A stretch of DNA of 64,000 bases from Adineta vaga (Eukaryota; Rotifera): assembly GCA_021613535.1 (NCBI GenBank), contig CP075494.1:806001-870000 (forward strand), read 5' to 3'. Both the position numbers and the translations under genes were made by a program. Positions 23,940-36,184 of the stretch are shown one piece after another. Position 1 is the stretch's first letter. Each line of letters opens with the position of its first letter. The notes under the pieces were generated by a model. It did no database searches, was not told the origin of the DNA, and was given only the letters and a program-made list of their open reading frames with translations.

Positions 23940-24935
23940 TCTGAAAAATTTCATCAGCTAAGAGTCTAGTCAGTGTTAAAAAAATTTATGTTTAACTTCA
24001 AACATTATTTATTCTACATGTACCATGTCGTAGTAAAAAAAACTCAATTTTTACGAAAGATCTTCGAGAAAAATATAGAGAGTTCATTTGTAACGAGAAC
24101 TTTTGCCCAAATGAATTTGAAAGAATTCATATGTTCAAAAGTCAAATGAAAATATTTGTTTATGATAAAGCTGTCAGAAAGATTTAGATATTAAAAGAAA
24201 GTCAATCAATAGAGTATATTTATTGATATAATGATATATGAAATGTACATTTAATATCAGGAATATTATAGTCAAGCTTATCAAAATATAAGAGAACAGA
24301 TTGTAAATAAGCGGGTAGGAATACATAACAATATTTTGAGGGTGAGAGTGTAGAGTTCACTAGAATATTCCAAGCTGGACTTACGACGCATTTCGACTGA
24401 TGTTTAACCAATGTGTTTGTTGGCCCTAGTAAGACAGTGTATATGTGGGATGAAAAAAGAAAAAAAGTAGGAAATTGTATTTGTGTCTGTTTTTTTGGTT
24501 GGGCAGAAATGGTTATGGAAGTGAATGTAAATGATGAGAGTTATTTTTATCAAATTAAGAAAAAATCTGTATGACAAGAGTGAGGAACAAAAGTAATTGT
24601 CTTCGTATGACTTTGTTACGGAATGTACAACGCGTACGTGTCTATATCTACGATATTGTGGACGAATGTTCAATGAATCAGATCGAGTTGATGGTTGTTG
24701 TGATTGATATTGATTCCATTTTTGTTAACATTTCTCGTGAGGGTTTCTTGTGTGATGTAGAAACATTAACTATTTACCGTTTTCTTTCTATTCTCTCTTC
24801 AGGGTTACCAACTGTGCCCCATTTAGACTTTTAAGTCTGACGCGGATATAACTAATCTTCTAGTGAAAATAATATATGTTTTGTCTTAGATTTTTGTCAT
24901 CTAATAGATGCATCTGTATTAGAATGTCTTTGTAA
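23940..24935. other. Gene-poor stretch with one isolated G-rich arm
   Basis: A single arm TTTTGAGGGTGAGAGTG lies at about 24336-24352. Open frames at 24404-24673 (-) and 24571-24834 (+) overlap each other, and neither has recognisable features, so neither is called. Confidence 0.4.
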
Positions 24936-25002
24936 TAGGGATGTAACAATACCAATACCAAAACCAATACTCCAATACCGTATTGGCATCGTTACATCCC
25001 TA
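24936..25002. repeat. Short palindromic element with TAGGGATGTAAC ends, copy A
   Basis: 67 bp starting TAGGGATGTAACAATACC and ending ATCGTTACATCCCTA, with internal ACCAATAC repeats. A second copy is at 61569-61623. The ends resemble hAT-type termini, suggesting a minimal non-autonomous element. Confidence 0.65.
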
Positions 25003-25179
25003 GTTTTCGTTTAATATAAATAAAGAATTCTTGTCACAACTTAATTGTTATTTTCATTGAAATTTAGTTTTGTAACATAACAAAGAAGAAAAACAATTGA
25101 CAAAATGGAATACCTTTCTTTCTCTTTCTAACAATTGTAGAATCATTACAAGAAACTATAACTCCTCTCACATTGCAAT

Positions 25180-25235
25180 CTTGAGGGTGTGGGTGCGAAT
25201 TAAGAATGTAGTCTCACTCAGACCCACCCCTCAAG
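25180..25235. repeat. TGTGGG-type palindromic element, copy 10
   Basis: Near-consensus 56 bp: CTTGAGGGTGTGGGTGCG, core AATTAAGAATGTAGTCTCAC, CAGACCCACCCCTCAAG. AAT occurs directly on both sides. Confidence 0.8.
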
Positions 25236-25657
25236 AATATTTTCAATAAAGTTTCATTTTGAATTTTAGCAAATAATGATTTAATAAGGTTAAATGTTCT
25301 CTCTTCTACGATATTCCATGATCTTTATCTTAGAATATGATCGTTCTCAAAGAAATGAATATTCTTAACTAAAAATAATTTCGAATTTTTTATAAAATCA
25401 TGAAAGTTAGTTTCTTTTTACTTTATAATTATATACTTTTACACGTCCGTAATAATCAAGTGTTTCTTAATAAAACACGTCTATACTTTCATTTCTTCTT
25501 TTATCTAACAATTAATGACATAAAAATGGATTCATCTTTATTCTTAATGATCAATTATAAAAACAAGTCTCTTCATAATAAAACTATATATCTCGACGGA
25601 GATTCTCTTTTACATTGGTAGAGATATCATTTTTATTAGAGAAAAAAACCCAGACGG
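25236..25657. other. Upstream region of the GPCR gene
   Basis: AT-rich. A short frame at 25400-25621 has no family features. Confidence 0.35.
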
Positions 25658-26716
25658 GTGCACACATACATTCCAGCTATGTCATCAGCAGTAGTTACAA
25701 CACTAGTTAATGCTTATCAACAAGTATTTATCTATATGGGTATTTCTATCCTTTCACTTGGTCTTATTGGTGGTGTTCTCAATACAATTGTTTTTTTAAG
25801 TCTTCGAACATTTCGTGAAAGTTCTTGTGCTTTTTATTTAATTGTGATGTCAATATTAAATATTGGACAATTATTATCTGGTTTATTAACGCGCATTTTA
25901 ATTAGTGGTTTTAATACTGATTTAACAAGTTTATCATTATTTTATTGTAAATTTCGACTCTACTTTTATCAAGCCTCAGCTTTGAGTTCTATTACATGTA
26001 TCTGTTTAGCAACAATTGATCAATATTTTGCAACATGTACACGTCCTCATTGGCAACAATGGAGTAATATTCGATTAGCACGACGTCTTTTGATCAGCCT
26101 GATTAGCGTCGTTATTATCGAACAAATTCCCTGTCTGATTTATTATGATCAAAAAGTATCAACATCATCTAATCGAACAATGTGTATAAGTACAAGTACT
26201 AAATTTGATCAATTCAATAGTTTTTTTAATACTCTCACTCTTGGAAATTTCATTCCTTTGGTAATTACATTTTCTTTTGGTATTCTTACTTGTCGAAATG
26301 TTCAACAATTAAGTTATCGAACTGTTCCATTAGTTAGACGAGAACTTGACAAACAATTAAGTACAATGGTTCTTGTTCAAATTTTTTATATGCAATTCAC
26401 CAATATAATACAACTAATCGTTTATATGATTGCTGTTTATGGAAATATTCAAGATTCGACTATTCGAGCACAAATAAATTTAGCTTATGCATTTGCTCTT
26501 TGTTTAAGCTATTCGTTTTTTGCTGTAAGTCATCGTTTGTTTAGTCGATCTTACCTAAAGAATTGTTTGTTTTTTCCTTTTTAGTCTTCATTTTATATTT
26601 ATCTAATTGTTTCTGAACGTTTTCGTCGACAATTCATTTATGTTATGTTTGAATTTCATATAAAAAAATGGCGACCGCATCGCATTGTTCCAAATATACC
26701 TCGCAATTCAATATAA
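25658..26716 (+). CDS. Rhodopsin-like GPCR, short bdelloid type
   Basis: Exons 25658-26524 and 26585-26716, with a 60-bp GTAAGT..TTTTAG intron, give 332 aa (325 if ATG 25679 is used). Seven hydrophobic segments are visible. TM1 has G-x-x-x-N (GGVLNTIVF). TM3 ends TIDQYFATC, a DQY variant of DRY, and begins after YCKFR, whose Cys can pair with that in ECL2 (TMCIST). Exon 2 supplies the end of TM7 and a basic tail (FYIYLIVSERFRRQF) typical of this family. Without the intron the protein would miss TM7. Likely a plasma-membrane receptor for a peptide or small ligand; ligand not predictable. Confidence 0.8.
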
Positions 26717-27106
26717 ATACTAACTGTCTCTATATCGAGTAGCTGTCTAATTCGATTTCGAATATAAATGACGATTTTGAAAAAATGCTCCTAGTCATTA
26801 TTTTTTTATAGATAAAGGTGAAGACTGTGTTACTCAAAAATATAATTTGTAAACAGAGTCATTTATGTGAAGAATTTTGAATTATAATGAATAGCAACCA
26901 AAATAAAACTATTCCTATTCTTGCAGAAAAACATTTTGTGTGAAGTATAATCGTATTCGAAGAAAAAGCTCTAGCTCAAGTTTCATGATTTATTTTCGAA
27001 GTGATATCAAATAGTTGAATGTACATTTATATTCAAATTCAAATCAGATAGCTCATGGAAAATTTAATTACGTTGATGACGCCGTTGAATCATATTTTGA
27101 TAATGA
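26717..27106. other. 3' flank of the GPCR, no gene seen
   Basis: AT-rich sequence without a supported frame up to the palindromic element at 27107. Confidence 0.4.
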
Positions 27107-27157
27107 AGGGTGTGGGTGTAGGTGTGTGAAAGAACAGGAGATACCCACACCCACCCA
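27107..27157. repeat. TGTGGG-type palindromic element, copy 11
   Basis: GAAGGGTGTGGGTGTAGG arm, core GTGAAAGAACAGGAGATA, then CCCACACCCACCCATG. The core is almost identical, in opposite orientation, to the copy at 46919-46984. Confidence 0.8.
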
Positions 27158-27430
27158 TGTTCACAAACACTTTGACCTAAACAATCAAATGTTCGATTAT
27201 GATCAAATTCGAAACAATTAGTCAAACGTTTATCATGATGATTATAACAAAAACATAGATGAATCTCATCATGAAAACAAGATAATTTCAAAGATTTATT
27301 AAATATTTCACGAATATGTGGACAACGATCTGTTGAAATGATTGTTTTATTAATTTTTACAGATGGTTTACTACTATTTTGAATAGTATATAAATAATAC
27401 TTTTTCTTTATATCTTCTAAAAATACTAAA
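27158..27430 (-). pseudogene. Fragment of an EGF-type surface protein gene cut at a palindromic element
   Basis: The minus-strand frame includes TDRCPHIREIFN, LKLSCFHDEIHLCFCYNH, NCFEFDHNRTFDCLGQS and VCEHG. I recall this Cys-rich block as preceding EGF-like domains in a bdelloid-expanded surface protein. Immediately after CEHG, where an EGF core would follow, the frame runs into the TGTGGG arm (WVWV...). A less clear upstream part continues to about 27600. The gene is therefore 3'-truncated exactly at the element. Confidence 0.6.
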
Positions 27431-27647
27431 TTAAAAAATTGTTATTAGATCTTGTTTGATATATTGAATTGATTGAATTGTTGTTGTTCGTAATGGATTC
27501 ATTTCTTTCATCACTGTTATAAAATGAACAAATATAGATTGTGATACAATAATATATTGGCTTGTATTTATCTGAGCAATAATTGAAACATGATTAAGCA
27601 GTAACTTTCGAGCAATAAGAAAATATTGTTTGAGAAATTTTATAATG

Positions 27648-28257
27648 TTAAATGAGCAATAAATAGTTTAGTACATAAAAGTATTAATTTCATATTTAAG
27701 CAACAAAAAAAAAGAAAAAACTACATTCTTTTTCTTTACAATTGGCAAGAAACAAAAAGAAAAATGGAATATATACAACTGATCATTGAATCAGTAAAGC
27801 TTCTTTTGCTTTCGATGATCTACCTCCTTTTCTTTTTGTACCAATTTCTACATTTTTTGCCTCAGGTGGATGTTTGCAATATTTTAATCTAATGGACATA
27901 CCAATGGTGTGCTTTCAAATATAATTTTTCATGGATGATGAACAGGTGCAGGGTGTGAGTGTCTTTGTTACATTCAGACCCATCCTTACCCTCACACCCA
28001 CTCCTACACGGTCGTCCTCAATATTAATTGAAGGTTGCATTTCCATGTCATTTTCAGAATCAGAAATATAATCTGCTACACGTTTCGATTGAGCCATTTG
28101 TATTAAATGAACGGATTATTATTGCCCTTTTTATACACACATTATTTTATTTAAATTAATTATTGCTCATTTCATCTAATTATCCCTCATTCAGTATAAT
28201 TATCGCTCATTCATTATATATATATTGCTCATTCCAATATTTTTATTGCTCATTTAA
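27648..28257 (-). mobile_element. Deleted MULE-like transposon with SWIM remnant
   Basis: Bounded by perfect 15-bp inverted repeats TTAAATGAGCAATAA (27648-27662) and TTATTGCTCATTTAA (28243-28257). Subterminal ATTGCTCATT repeats lie between 28160 and 28257. On the minus strand it keeps an N-terminal ORF (MAQSKRVADYISDSENDMEM) and a C-terminal part with a SWIM-like CTC...KH pattern and MSIRLKYCKHPPEAKNVEIG. The transposase core is missing and a TGA replaces the expected zinc-binding Cys before KH. The two halves meet at a TGTGGG-type element, so this is a non-autonomous relic. Confidence 0.65.
27944..28003. repeat. TGTGGG-type palindromic element, copy 12 (inside transposon)
   Basis: GCAGGGTGTGAGTG arm and ACCCTCACACCCACTCC arm, located at the internal deletion point of the MULE-like relic. 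Confidence 0.65.
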
Positions 28258-28411
28258 ATATAAGTCATCCATATCATATCACAATAAATAAATAAATATA
28301 TATATATTTATACATAATTGCTTTTCAATACACAAATAACATAACATAAGCAATGCATACAACAAAGATAGTAGTCATAGTGATAAGAAAAATTGATGAA
28401 GTCGAACCATT

Positions 28412-31400
28412 CTATAGACCTACAATATTAACAACTCCTGCACCAACAATGACTATTGTAAAAGATCCGATAATATTTTGTTCATATGTTGTTACAACTA
28501 AAGTATAATTTAATAGAGAATTAAGCATTATAATAAACATGAACTGCGAGTTGCCACCACTCTCATCATCTGCAATAATTAAGTTTGCACTAGGATATAT
28601 GACATTGAATGTATTATTGTATAAATATCCTATTGTATCGAAGGTGCTATTACATGATATAGTATAAACACTTGACATAGATACACTAATTCTAATAGCT
28701 TGATAATAATAATTGGATCTTTGTGTGTCACCTAGAGAATGCCTAAACTTTGCACTAGATTGAGTTAGAGCTGTTGAATATTTTGATTGTACATTCGTCG
28801 AGTTCACTAATGAAAGAAAGAGAATTTATCGGCTTTTACAATTAAATTTTTATTGTTTATTTCTAAGCACTAAGAAGCTACTTAGTTTTCACGTAATAGT
28901 TATTTTCTTTCATATCATACAAAAATTCAATTATTTATTAGAATTATTCAAGCTTTATTCAACTAACAAGATATCAAACAATAATTTGTTTAAATAGAGA
29001 TAATAAAAAGAAAGAAGAAGGTAGTATAGAATAGATCCTAAATCAGAATAAAATATCGTTTGCCTACTGATTTCAAACACAAGCTCGAACTAATTTGTTA
29101 TTTTTCTTTCGATTAATATCGAAACAGAAATAATCTATTGATGCCATGATTTTAAACTCTCATTCTCTCCTTTACTATCTTCTTTCAAACTATAGTTTCA
29201 TATATGGATATACAACAGTACAACAACATGATTCGCATGGAGAAATACACATTGAATTCTATAACAAACAATCAACTATAAATATTGATTTCACAAGACT
29301 TTCTTGTTACAAATTGACTTCTGATAAGAAGCAAGTCTGTCTAAACATTGCAATACATTTTTCGCTCTATAGTATGTGCTTAATATTTCATTTACTTTTC
29401 CAAACATTCTCTTACCTGGTAAAAAACTAATCGGTCCCGGACCAGCTGCAATGATTGCAAATTCTCCGATAGTACTTGCCCAATAAGTTGTTACAACTAA
29501 GATATAGTTCATGAAGGGCGTGAGTATCATTGTAAGCATGAATTGTTCATTATCACCGGCATCTTCATCTTCCTGCAGTAAATGTTCACCCGGAAACGAT
29601 GAATTGAAAGTATTATTGTATATATATCCGTGTGTATCCATGGTACTTTTGGATATTATAGAATAAATTCCTGGTATTCCCACTCTGATTTGAATCGCTT
29701 TGTAAAAGAAGAAAACATTGTCCCAAGGATTTCCTGGACGAACATATAATGGACTCGATATTGTCAATGCTGATGAATAGTTTGATTCCATGTATGATAC
29801 GTTTACTATATTCAAAAATAGAACAGTATACGAAAACATCAAAGAATTGTCAGCAGAACTGGCATTACTCTTACATTAGCGATGAATCGAAAGTTTTTCT
29901 CACTAATGCGCGTCTGTTCTATCTTATACATACTGTCTTTACTCACTTGATGAACAGGTAATCGGCCCCGGACCAGTTGCAATGATTGAATATTCTCCAA
30001 TAGTAGTTGCCCAATATGTTGTTACAACTAAGATATAGTTCATGAAGGGCGTGAGTATCATTGTAAGCATGAATTGTTCATTATCACCGGCATCTTCATC
30101 TTCCTGCAGTAAATGTTCACCCGGAAACGATGAATTGAAAGTATTATTGTATATATATCCGTGTGTATCCATGGTACTTTTGGATATTATAGAATAAATT
30201 CCTGGTATTCCCACTCTGATTTGTATCGCATTGTAAAAGAAGACATGATTGATCCAAGGATTTCCTGGACGAACATATAATGGACTCGATATTGTCAATG
30301 CTGATGAATAGTTTGATTCCATGTGTGATACGTTTACTATAGTCAAAAATAGAACAATATACGAAAACATCAAAGAAGTGTCGGTAGTACTGATATTAGT
30401 CTTACATTAGCGATGAATCGAGAGTTTTTCTCACCAATACGCTTCTGTTCTAATTTATCTTATACATACTGTCTTTACTCACTTGATGAACAGGTAATCG
30501 GTCCCGGACCAGTTGCAATGATTGCAAATTCTCCAATAGTAGTTGCCCAATATGTTGTTACAACTAAGATATAGTTCATGAAGGGCGTGAGTATCATTGT
30601 AAGCATGAATTGTTCATTATCACCGGCATCTTCATCTTCCTGCAGTAAATGTTCACCCGGAAACGATGAATTGAAAGTATTATTGTATATATATCCGTGT
30701 GTATTGATGGTACTTTTGGAACTTATAGAATAAGTTCCTGGTATTCCCACTCTGATTTGAATCGCTTTGTAAAAGAAGAAAACATTGTCCCAAGGATTTC
30801 CTGGACGAACATATAATGGACTCGATATTGTCAATGCTGATGAATAGTTTGATTCCATGTATGATACGTTTACTATATTCAAAAATAGAACAGTATACGA
30901 AAACATCAAAGAATTGTCAGCAGAACTGGCATTACTCTTACATTAGCGATGAATCGAAAGTTTTTCTCACTAATGCGCGTCTGTTCTATCTTATACATAC
31001 TGTCTTTACTCACTTGATGAACAGGTAATCGGCCCCGGACCAGTTGCAATGATTGAATATTCTCCAATAGTAGTTGCCCAATATGTTGTTACAACTAAGA
31101 TATAGTTTATCATTGAACTCAACATCATCATCAACTGAAATTGGTCTTTGCCACCTCCCTGGTTATCTGATATCAGCAGACTTTCATTCGGAAACGATGA
31201 ATTGAAAGTATTATTGTATATATATCCTTGTGTATTCATGGTACTATTGGAACTTATAGAATAAGTTCCTGGTATTCCCACTCTGATTTGTATCGCATTG
31301 TAAAAGAAGACATGATTGTTCCAAGGATTTCCTGGACGAACATATAATGGACTCGAGGATACTAACGCCGCTGAATAATATGATTCTATGTACGATGCAG

Positions 31401-34358
31401 GCACTATTATTAAAAAAAAGCTTTTATTACAATCCATACGATATCAAAAATGTGAAACACGATGAAGCTTGACAAATTTTTTTATATATGGACCAAACCA
31501 CAAGAGTGGTTACCAGGCATCTTAGAGTGGTGCGCAATTACGTTCTTAGTTTCTCTTGGAGATCATCGCATTTGGAAAACAAATTAATCATTCGTCTACC
31601 ATCAGCTTTATTCGGTAACAACTAAAAGAATGCGGTTCTGTCAGAATCTTAGATATTTTTCTCAATGCTTGTCTTTTTTTCTAGTAATATTTAGAACAGT
31701 TGACACAAGCCATTACACAAAACTAATATTCTGAATCGTTCTATTGAAGATCCCAACATTTGTTTTTGTTATTTTTAGATAGTCTTGAATCTAAGGTCAT
31801 CGCTGAATAAGTTTCGCCAAATGCGCTCGAGCTGATCTGCAGAAGACCTGGTTTTGAAATTTTATAGGGGGGAATGATGGAAATCCATATTTAAATAGTT
31901 TTCTTTTAGATCCGCTCGATGATATTCGCAAACTTTTCTCACAAAGAGTAGGGATGGAGTATGATCAGGAAAAAATAGTAAAAATCTAGAATCTCTCAGT
32001 GATCAGGATCAGGCATCACCCTCGTGCAGTGACTCTTATGTGTAATAACTGATGAAATATTTATTCAATTAGTTAAGATGGCGGATCTCATATAATAGAC
32101 TTTTTAATTAAGGAATCGGTTGTCAGAAGTTGTTACGGCAGCTCATCGTGATACGATTCTACAATGGGTTTGTTGAAGTCTATCTTTTAGAGTTCATCGT
32201 CACTAATTAAGTAAATAGTTGATGCATTAAAATGTCGATGATGATCTAAGATGGAGTCATTTACAATCCGTTGGTGTGAATGATGAGGTGACTGAAAGAT
32301 TGCAATTTTATTAACTGCGGAGGAAGGGAAGGAGGCGTTGTAGGTCCAAACTTCACCCTCAAACATTCCAAACTCTTACAGATCGTGTTTTAAAATAGAT
32401 AAATGCGGAAACTTCAGATTTCATCCGAAAGCTATTTGTACTGCAAAAAGTATTGTAGAGAGATGAATCATGCTGGATTATCCGCACGTCAGAATAATCA
32501 CAATTTCTGTTGACTTGTTAGACACGATCATCATTATGTATATACAATTAACGCAACGTGGTCGTTGCTAAGCTCTCTACTCAAAGTTAGGTTTGAACTG
32601 CAACTCGGCCGAGACATTGATGAGACAATGCTGTACACAAAAATATGTGAAAACATCAGAGATGTGTTCACAATACGAGCGCTAATATCATTAGGACGAT
32701 GTCTAGCTAGATTTTTCTTCCGAATGATAATCAGACGAATAGGTGCTTTTCTACTCTACTTTTCGTGACCAGCTTTCCCTCTACAGTGTTCATACTATGT
32801 TCACTTACGTGCTGAAAAAGTAATCAGTCCAGGACCTCGGGCAATGATTGAAAATGCTCCTGTGGTACTTGCCAAATACGTTGTTACAACTAGCGTGTAG
32901 TTTATGGAGGAAGTGAGTATCATTGTAAGCAGGAATTGTTCATTACTAGTGACATTTCCATTTTCCTTCAGTAGATTTTCATTGGGAAATAAAAAATTGA
33001 AAGTACTATTGTATAAATATCCTTTTATACTGTTGATACTACTGAATACTAAAGAATAAGCTCCTGTTGTTCGCACGGTGATTTGAATTGCATCATAAAA
33101 GAAGAGAACGTCGTTCCTAGGGCTTCCTGGACGAACATATACTGGATCGGATATTGCCAATACTGATGAGTAATTTGATTGGATATATGATCCATTCACT
33201 ATTAATGGAAAGCAAACCAAAAATCATCTGTAAATAGAAAAGTGAGTAAGGTATGGAGATAAGGCTCGATCTTTATTCTGAGCGAAACAGATAACTATAT
33301 CTTGCATAACCCTTTCATATATTGTATTGACTTACTTTGAAAGAACTTAATACGTGTAGGACCAAAACCAATTATTGAAAATCTGCCTAACGTATTACCA
33401 AAATATGTCGTTATAAATAAAAGATATTTTCTCTTAGCTTGTAATACAGTTCGTAACTTAAATTGTATATTATCGCCATTATCATCATCAAATAATAGAT
33501 AGTTTTGATCCCACAATGAATTATTGTTAGTATAATCATATAGGTATGCTTGTGTATTCATACTGCTATTTGAGAAAATAGTGTAAGTTCCTGTTATGTT
33601 TACTTCTATTTGAATGCGTTGATAGAAATATACTGATGTTGGAAAAGAACTTTGAGGGCGAAAGTATATTTCGCTAGATTCTGTCAGAGCGGATGTATAA
33701 ATTGATTGAATTTCTGATGGAATAACTATTTAAGAAACACAAAATAAAAATAATATTTTTTTAAATTTATTTTATAAGAGTAACAATTTTTATACTTTAC
33801 CTGGACTATTATAATAAATGTGTGTTAGAATTTCCTCGACAGAAAAAAACTCAAAAGGTTTGTTTGTAGCAAGTCAAATATCACAGGTCCATGAATTAAA
33901 GGTCGAATAAATAGTTCCTCATACCAATACATTTAAGTTCTCAACAACTATATTAGAAAGAGAGTAGTAAACTTTCAAGAGACAACTTTCCCTTGAAGAA
34001 AAGAAATTTATACGAAAAAAAAGAACTAATTTGTATGTATGCTTGTGTGAGAGCTAAAGTAAAATCACACGGTCTTCTAAAAAGTATTCTAAACTAAGAG
34101 ATACACATGAGTTCTATGTTATGAATCACCAGATCAACAAATTGATCAATCAAATATCGAATGAAATCTTCAGAATGTAAATTAGAATATTTCTTTTAAA
34201 TCTGTTTTAATTACATAAGTTGAAACGTGAGAAAATATACCTGATGCAATATCTTGACGTTTTCCTACTCTGGCAACATAGACGACTACTAAAATCGTAA
34301 TTCCCAATATAAATGTCACGCTTATTGGTACCACAACACATTTTACAGCACGCCGCAT
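28412..34358 (-). CDS. Type II membrane protein with seven tandem 130-residue extracellular domains
   Basis: Eight exons: 34241-34358 (start; MRRAVKCVVVP then TM VTFILGITILVVVYV), 33336-33725, 32809-33198, 31014-31403, 30483-30872, 29947-30336, 29416-29805 and 28412-28806 (stop). The six internal exons are exactly 390 nt and phase 1-1; each encodes one domain, total about 950 aa. The domain pattern is Y-x-S-A-L-T...P-L-Y-V-R-P-G...F-Y-x-A-I-Q-I-x-V...G-Y-I-Y-N-N-T-F...E-D-x-x-x-D-x-Q-F...Y-x-L-V-V-T-T-Y. These look like beta-sandwich domains with possible acidic metal-binding loops and many N-glycosylation motifs. Exons 5-7 and their introns are nearly identical (recent duplication). Probably a surface or mucosal protein; no function known to me. 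Confidence 0.85.
31404..32808. other. Unusually long intron of the tandem-domain gene
   Basis: About 1.4 kb, against about 140 bp for the neighbouring duplicated introns. It is less AT-rich than its surroundings, suggesting inserted sequence. A 67-codon frame at 32565-32768 (+) has no recognisable motif. I found no convincing terminal repeats by eye. Confidence 0.5.
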
Positions 34359-35817
34359 GACTCAACAGAGATTTTTAATAATAAATGATGAATTGTAATT
34401 TTATTGAAGCTATGTAAAATTTCAGTTATTGAGAATATACCATAGTATGAGATATATATATATATATATATTCTGAAATGTGCAAAAGAGTTTCATTAAT
34501 AACCTAGAAAAAAGTTGATCTTGCATAAAAAATAAGATAAGAAAATCATGTTTATTTCATGTCGAAATGTTTCTCTTTTAATTTTTCTATATAATGCATA
34601 TTGAACATTTTCTGTCAGTATTGTTTAAAATTCAAATGTAGAAAAGGATAAATGAATTGATAATAAGAAAATCTATCGATAATTTTTTTTTACTAACGTT
34701 ATTTGTAATATTTATTTCTTTATTCTGTAATTTTCACACTTACCGAAGAGTAAATATCTAATACTGAATAGATGAAGATAGAATATGAGAACATTTTTTT
34801 TGTTTTTAATTTAAAAAAAATAATTGAATAAGAAAGAGAGAGAGAGAGAGCAATAATGAATTATTTCTAAGTTCTTGAACATGGAAATCGCCAAAATTAC
34901 TCATTGTGTTTAAGAAAAACAGTTATAAACATTGATAGAAATAAATTAACTATTCTGAACATACAAATATTTCAAAACCATTTTGTTTACTTATCTTTTT
35001 TTTATAAATACGATGGAAGACAAAAAAAAGTAAATGTGAGCTACGTGGACTTGATTCGTTTCGTTGAAATAACAAAATCATAGCAGTACGATTATGTTAT
35101 TCGATTATCATTCTGATTATTTGTTTTTAATCAAAAAAATAATTTTAGCGTGATGAAATCTGCTCAAATTAATTTCAATCTAATTTTTCTAAGTATTCGA
35201 TGCTTGAATCATTTTCTTTACTCTTCAAAACTAATATAAAAATGATTGAAATATCAATTAAAAAGAAAACTAGTCGTTCTTAGTTCAAAATTTCCACCTT
35301 AGAATCGTCATTTCGATAACGTACACGGTGTTTATGATATGTACTCGGAATTAAAATAAATTCTTATTTTAAAAAATGTATTTAAACTATAAAGATACAA
35401 TAATCTATATGGTGAAATTTTCGATAAGTAAGTTATATTCGGATAAGCATCCCCGTGTTCTGTGTAATAAATTGGAAATAATATTTTTTTAGAGAAGCAC
35501 GATACTGTTATACGCAGCATAATAACGTTGATTTTGATTGTTTGATTTAATTTACTGTATAGGGGAGTACCAAGGCAGGGAAGGTGCAACACTTTTTGTG
35601 TTTAATAAATATAGCACTCAGTGGTGGAGTCAGAATTTCGAGTTCGGGATGTTTAGTCTCCTAAAAATCTAAAATTTTAAAGTAAATCTCATTCCAGAAA
35701 ATGCAAAGTCGAAGACCAAAAAAACTCGTTCACTCGCCACCCTCCCTATCGGTATGTCTCTGTTACTATGTTTAGGAAGCATCTCAGATGCTTTTTTGTT
35801 TTGATATAGCTTAATAT
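34359..35817. other. Intergenic, AT-rich
   Basis: Contains short TA (about 34456) and GA (about 34834) tandem repeats and a GC-richer patch starting CAGTGGTGGAGTC near 35620 that may be a transposon end. No supported gene. Confidence 0.4.
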
Positions 35818-36184
35818 CAGAGATGGGTAAGTCAAGTCATAGGTCACTTCATTTGACGTGATTGAACTCGATTTTCCGTCATTGGTTCCGGTTTATCTAT
35901 ATCGTTCTTACCTCAAAATTAATGCTGAAATGCCTAAAACGTTTGAATATATTCACACAATATTACACTTGACCTGTCCATGTATGCCTTCTATCGATTT
36001 TTTATGTTGTTTTCCATGGAACAATAAATAGAAGAAGAGTAGGTAGAAATGGAAACCATGGATTTTTATTTTCTGCAAGGGGGGAAAACAGTGGAATTCT
36101 CAAAGCTGCAACAATGGGTCTAAAGTAAGTGAAATGATTCCGAGTACGGCAACGGCACATTCTCAGCCGCGGTGGACATCTCTG
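35818..36184. mobile_element. Possible hAT-like non-autonomous element
   Basis: Begins CAGAGATGGGTAAGTC and ends GGACATCTCTG, giving an 8-bp inverted CAGAGATG terminus typical of hAT elements. The interior is non-coding and richer in GC than its flanks. An identical 8-bp target duplication is not visible, so confidence is limited. Confidence 0.4.

Noticed and set aside
24404-24834. Overlapping frames on opposite strands
   Set aside because: Neither shows a domain, signal or splice structure; at most one could be real and nothing decides which.
28140-28260. CRISPR-like regularly spaced ATTGCTCATT repeats
   Set aside because: The genome is eukaryotic, spacing is irregular and the repeats are subterminal to a transposon inverted repeat.
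32565-32768. 67-codon plus-strand frame
   Set aside because: Antisense, within a long intron; no recognisable motif.
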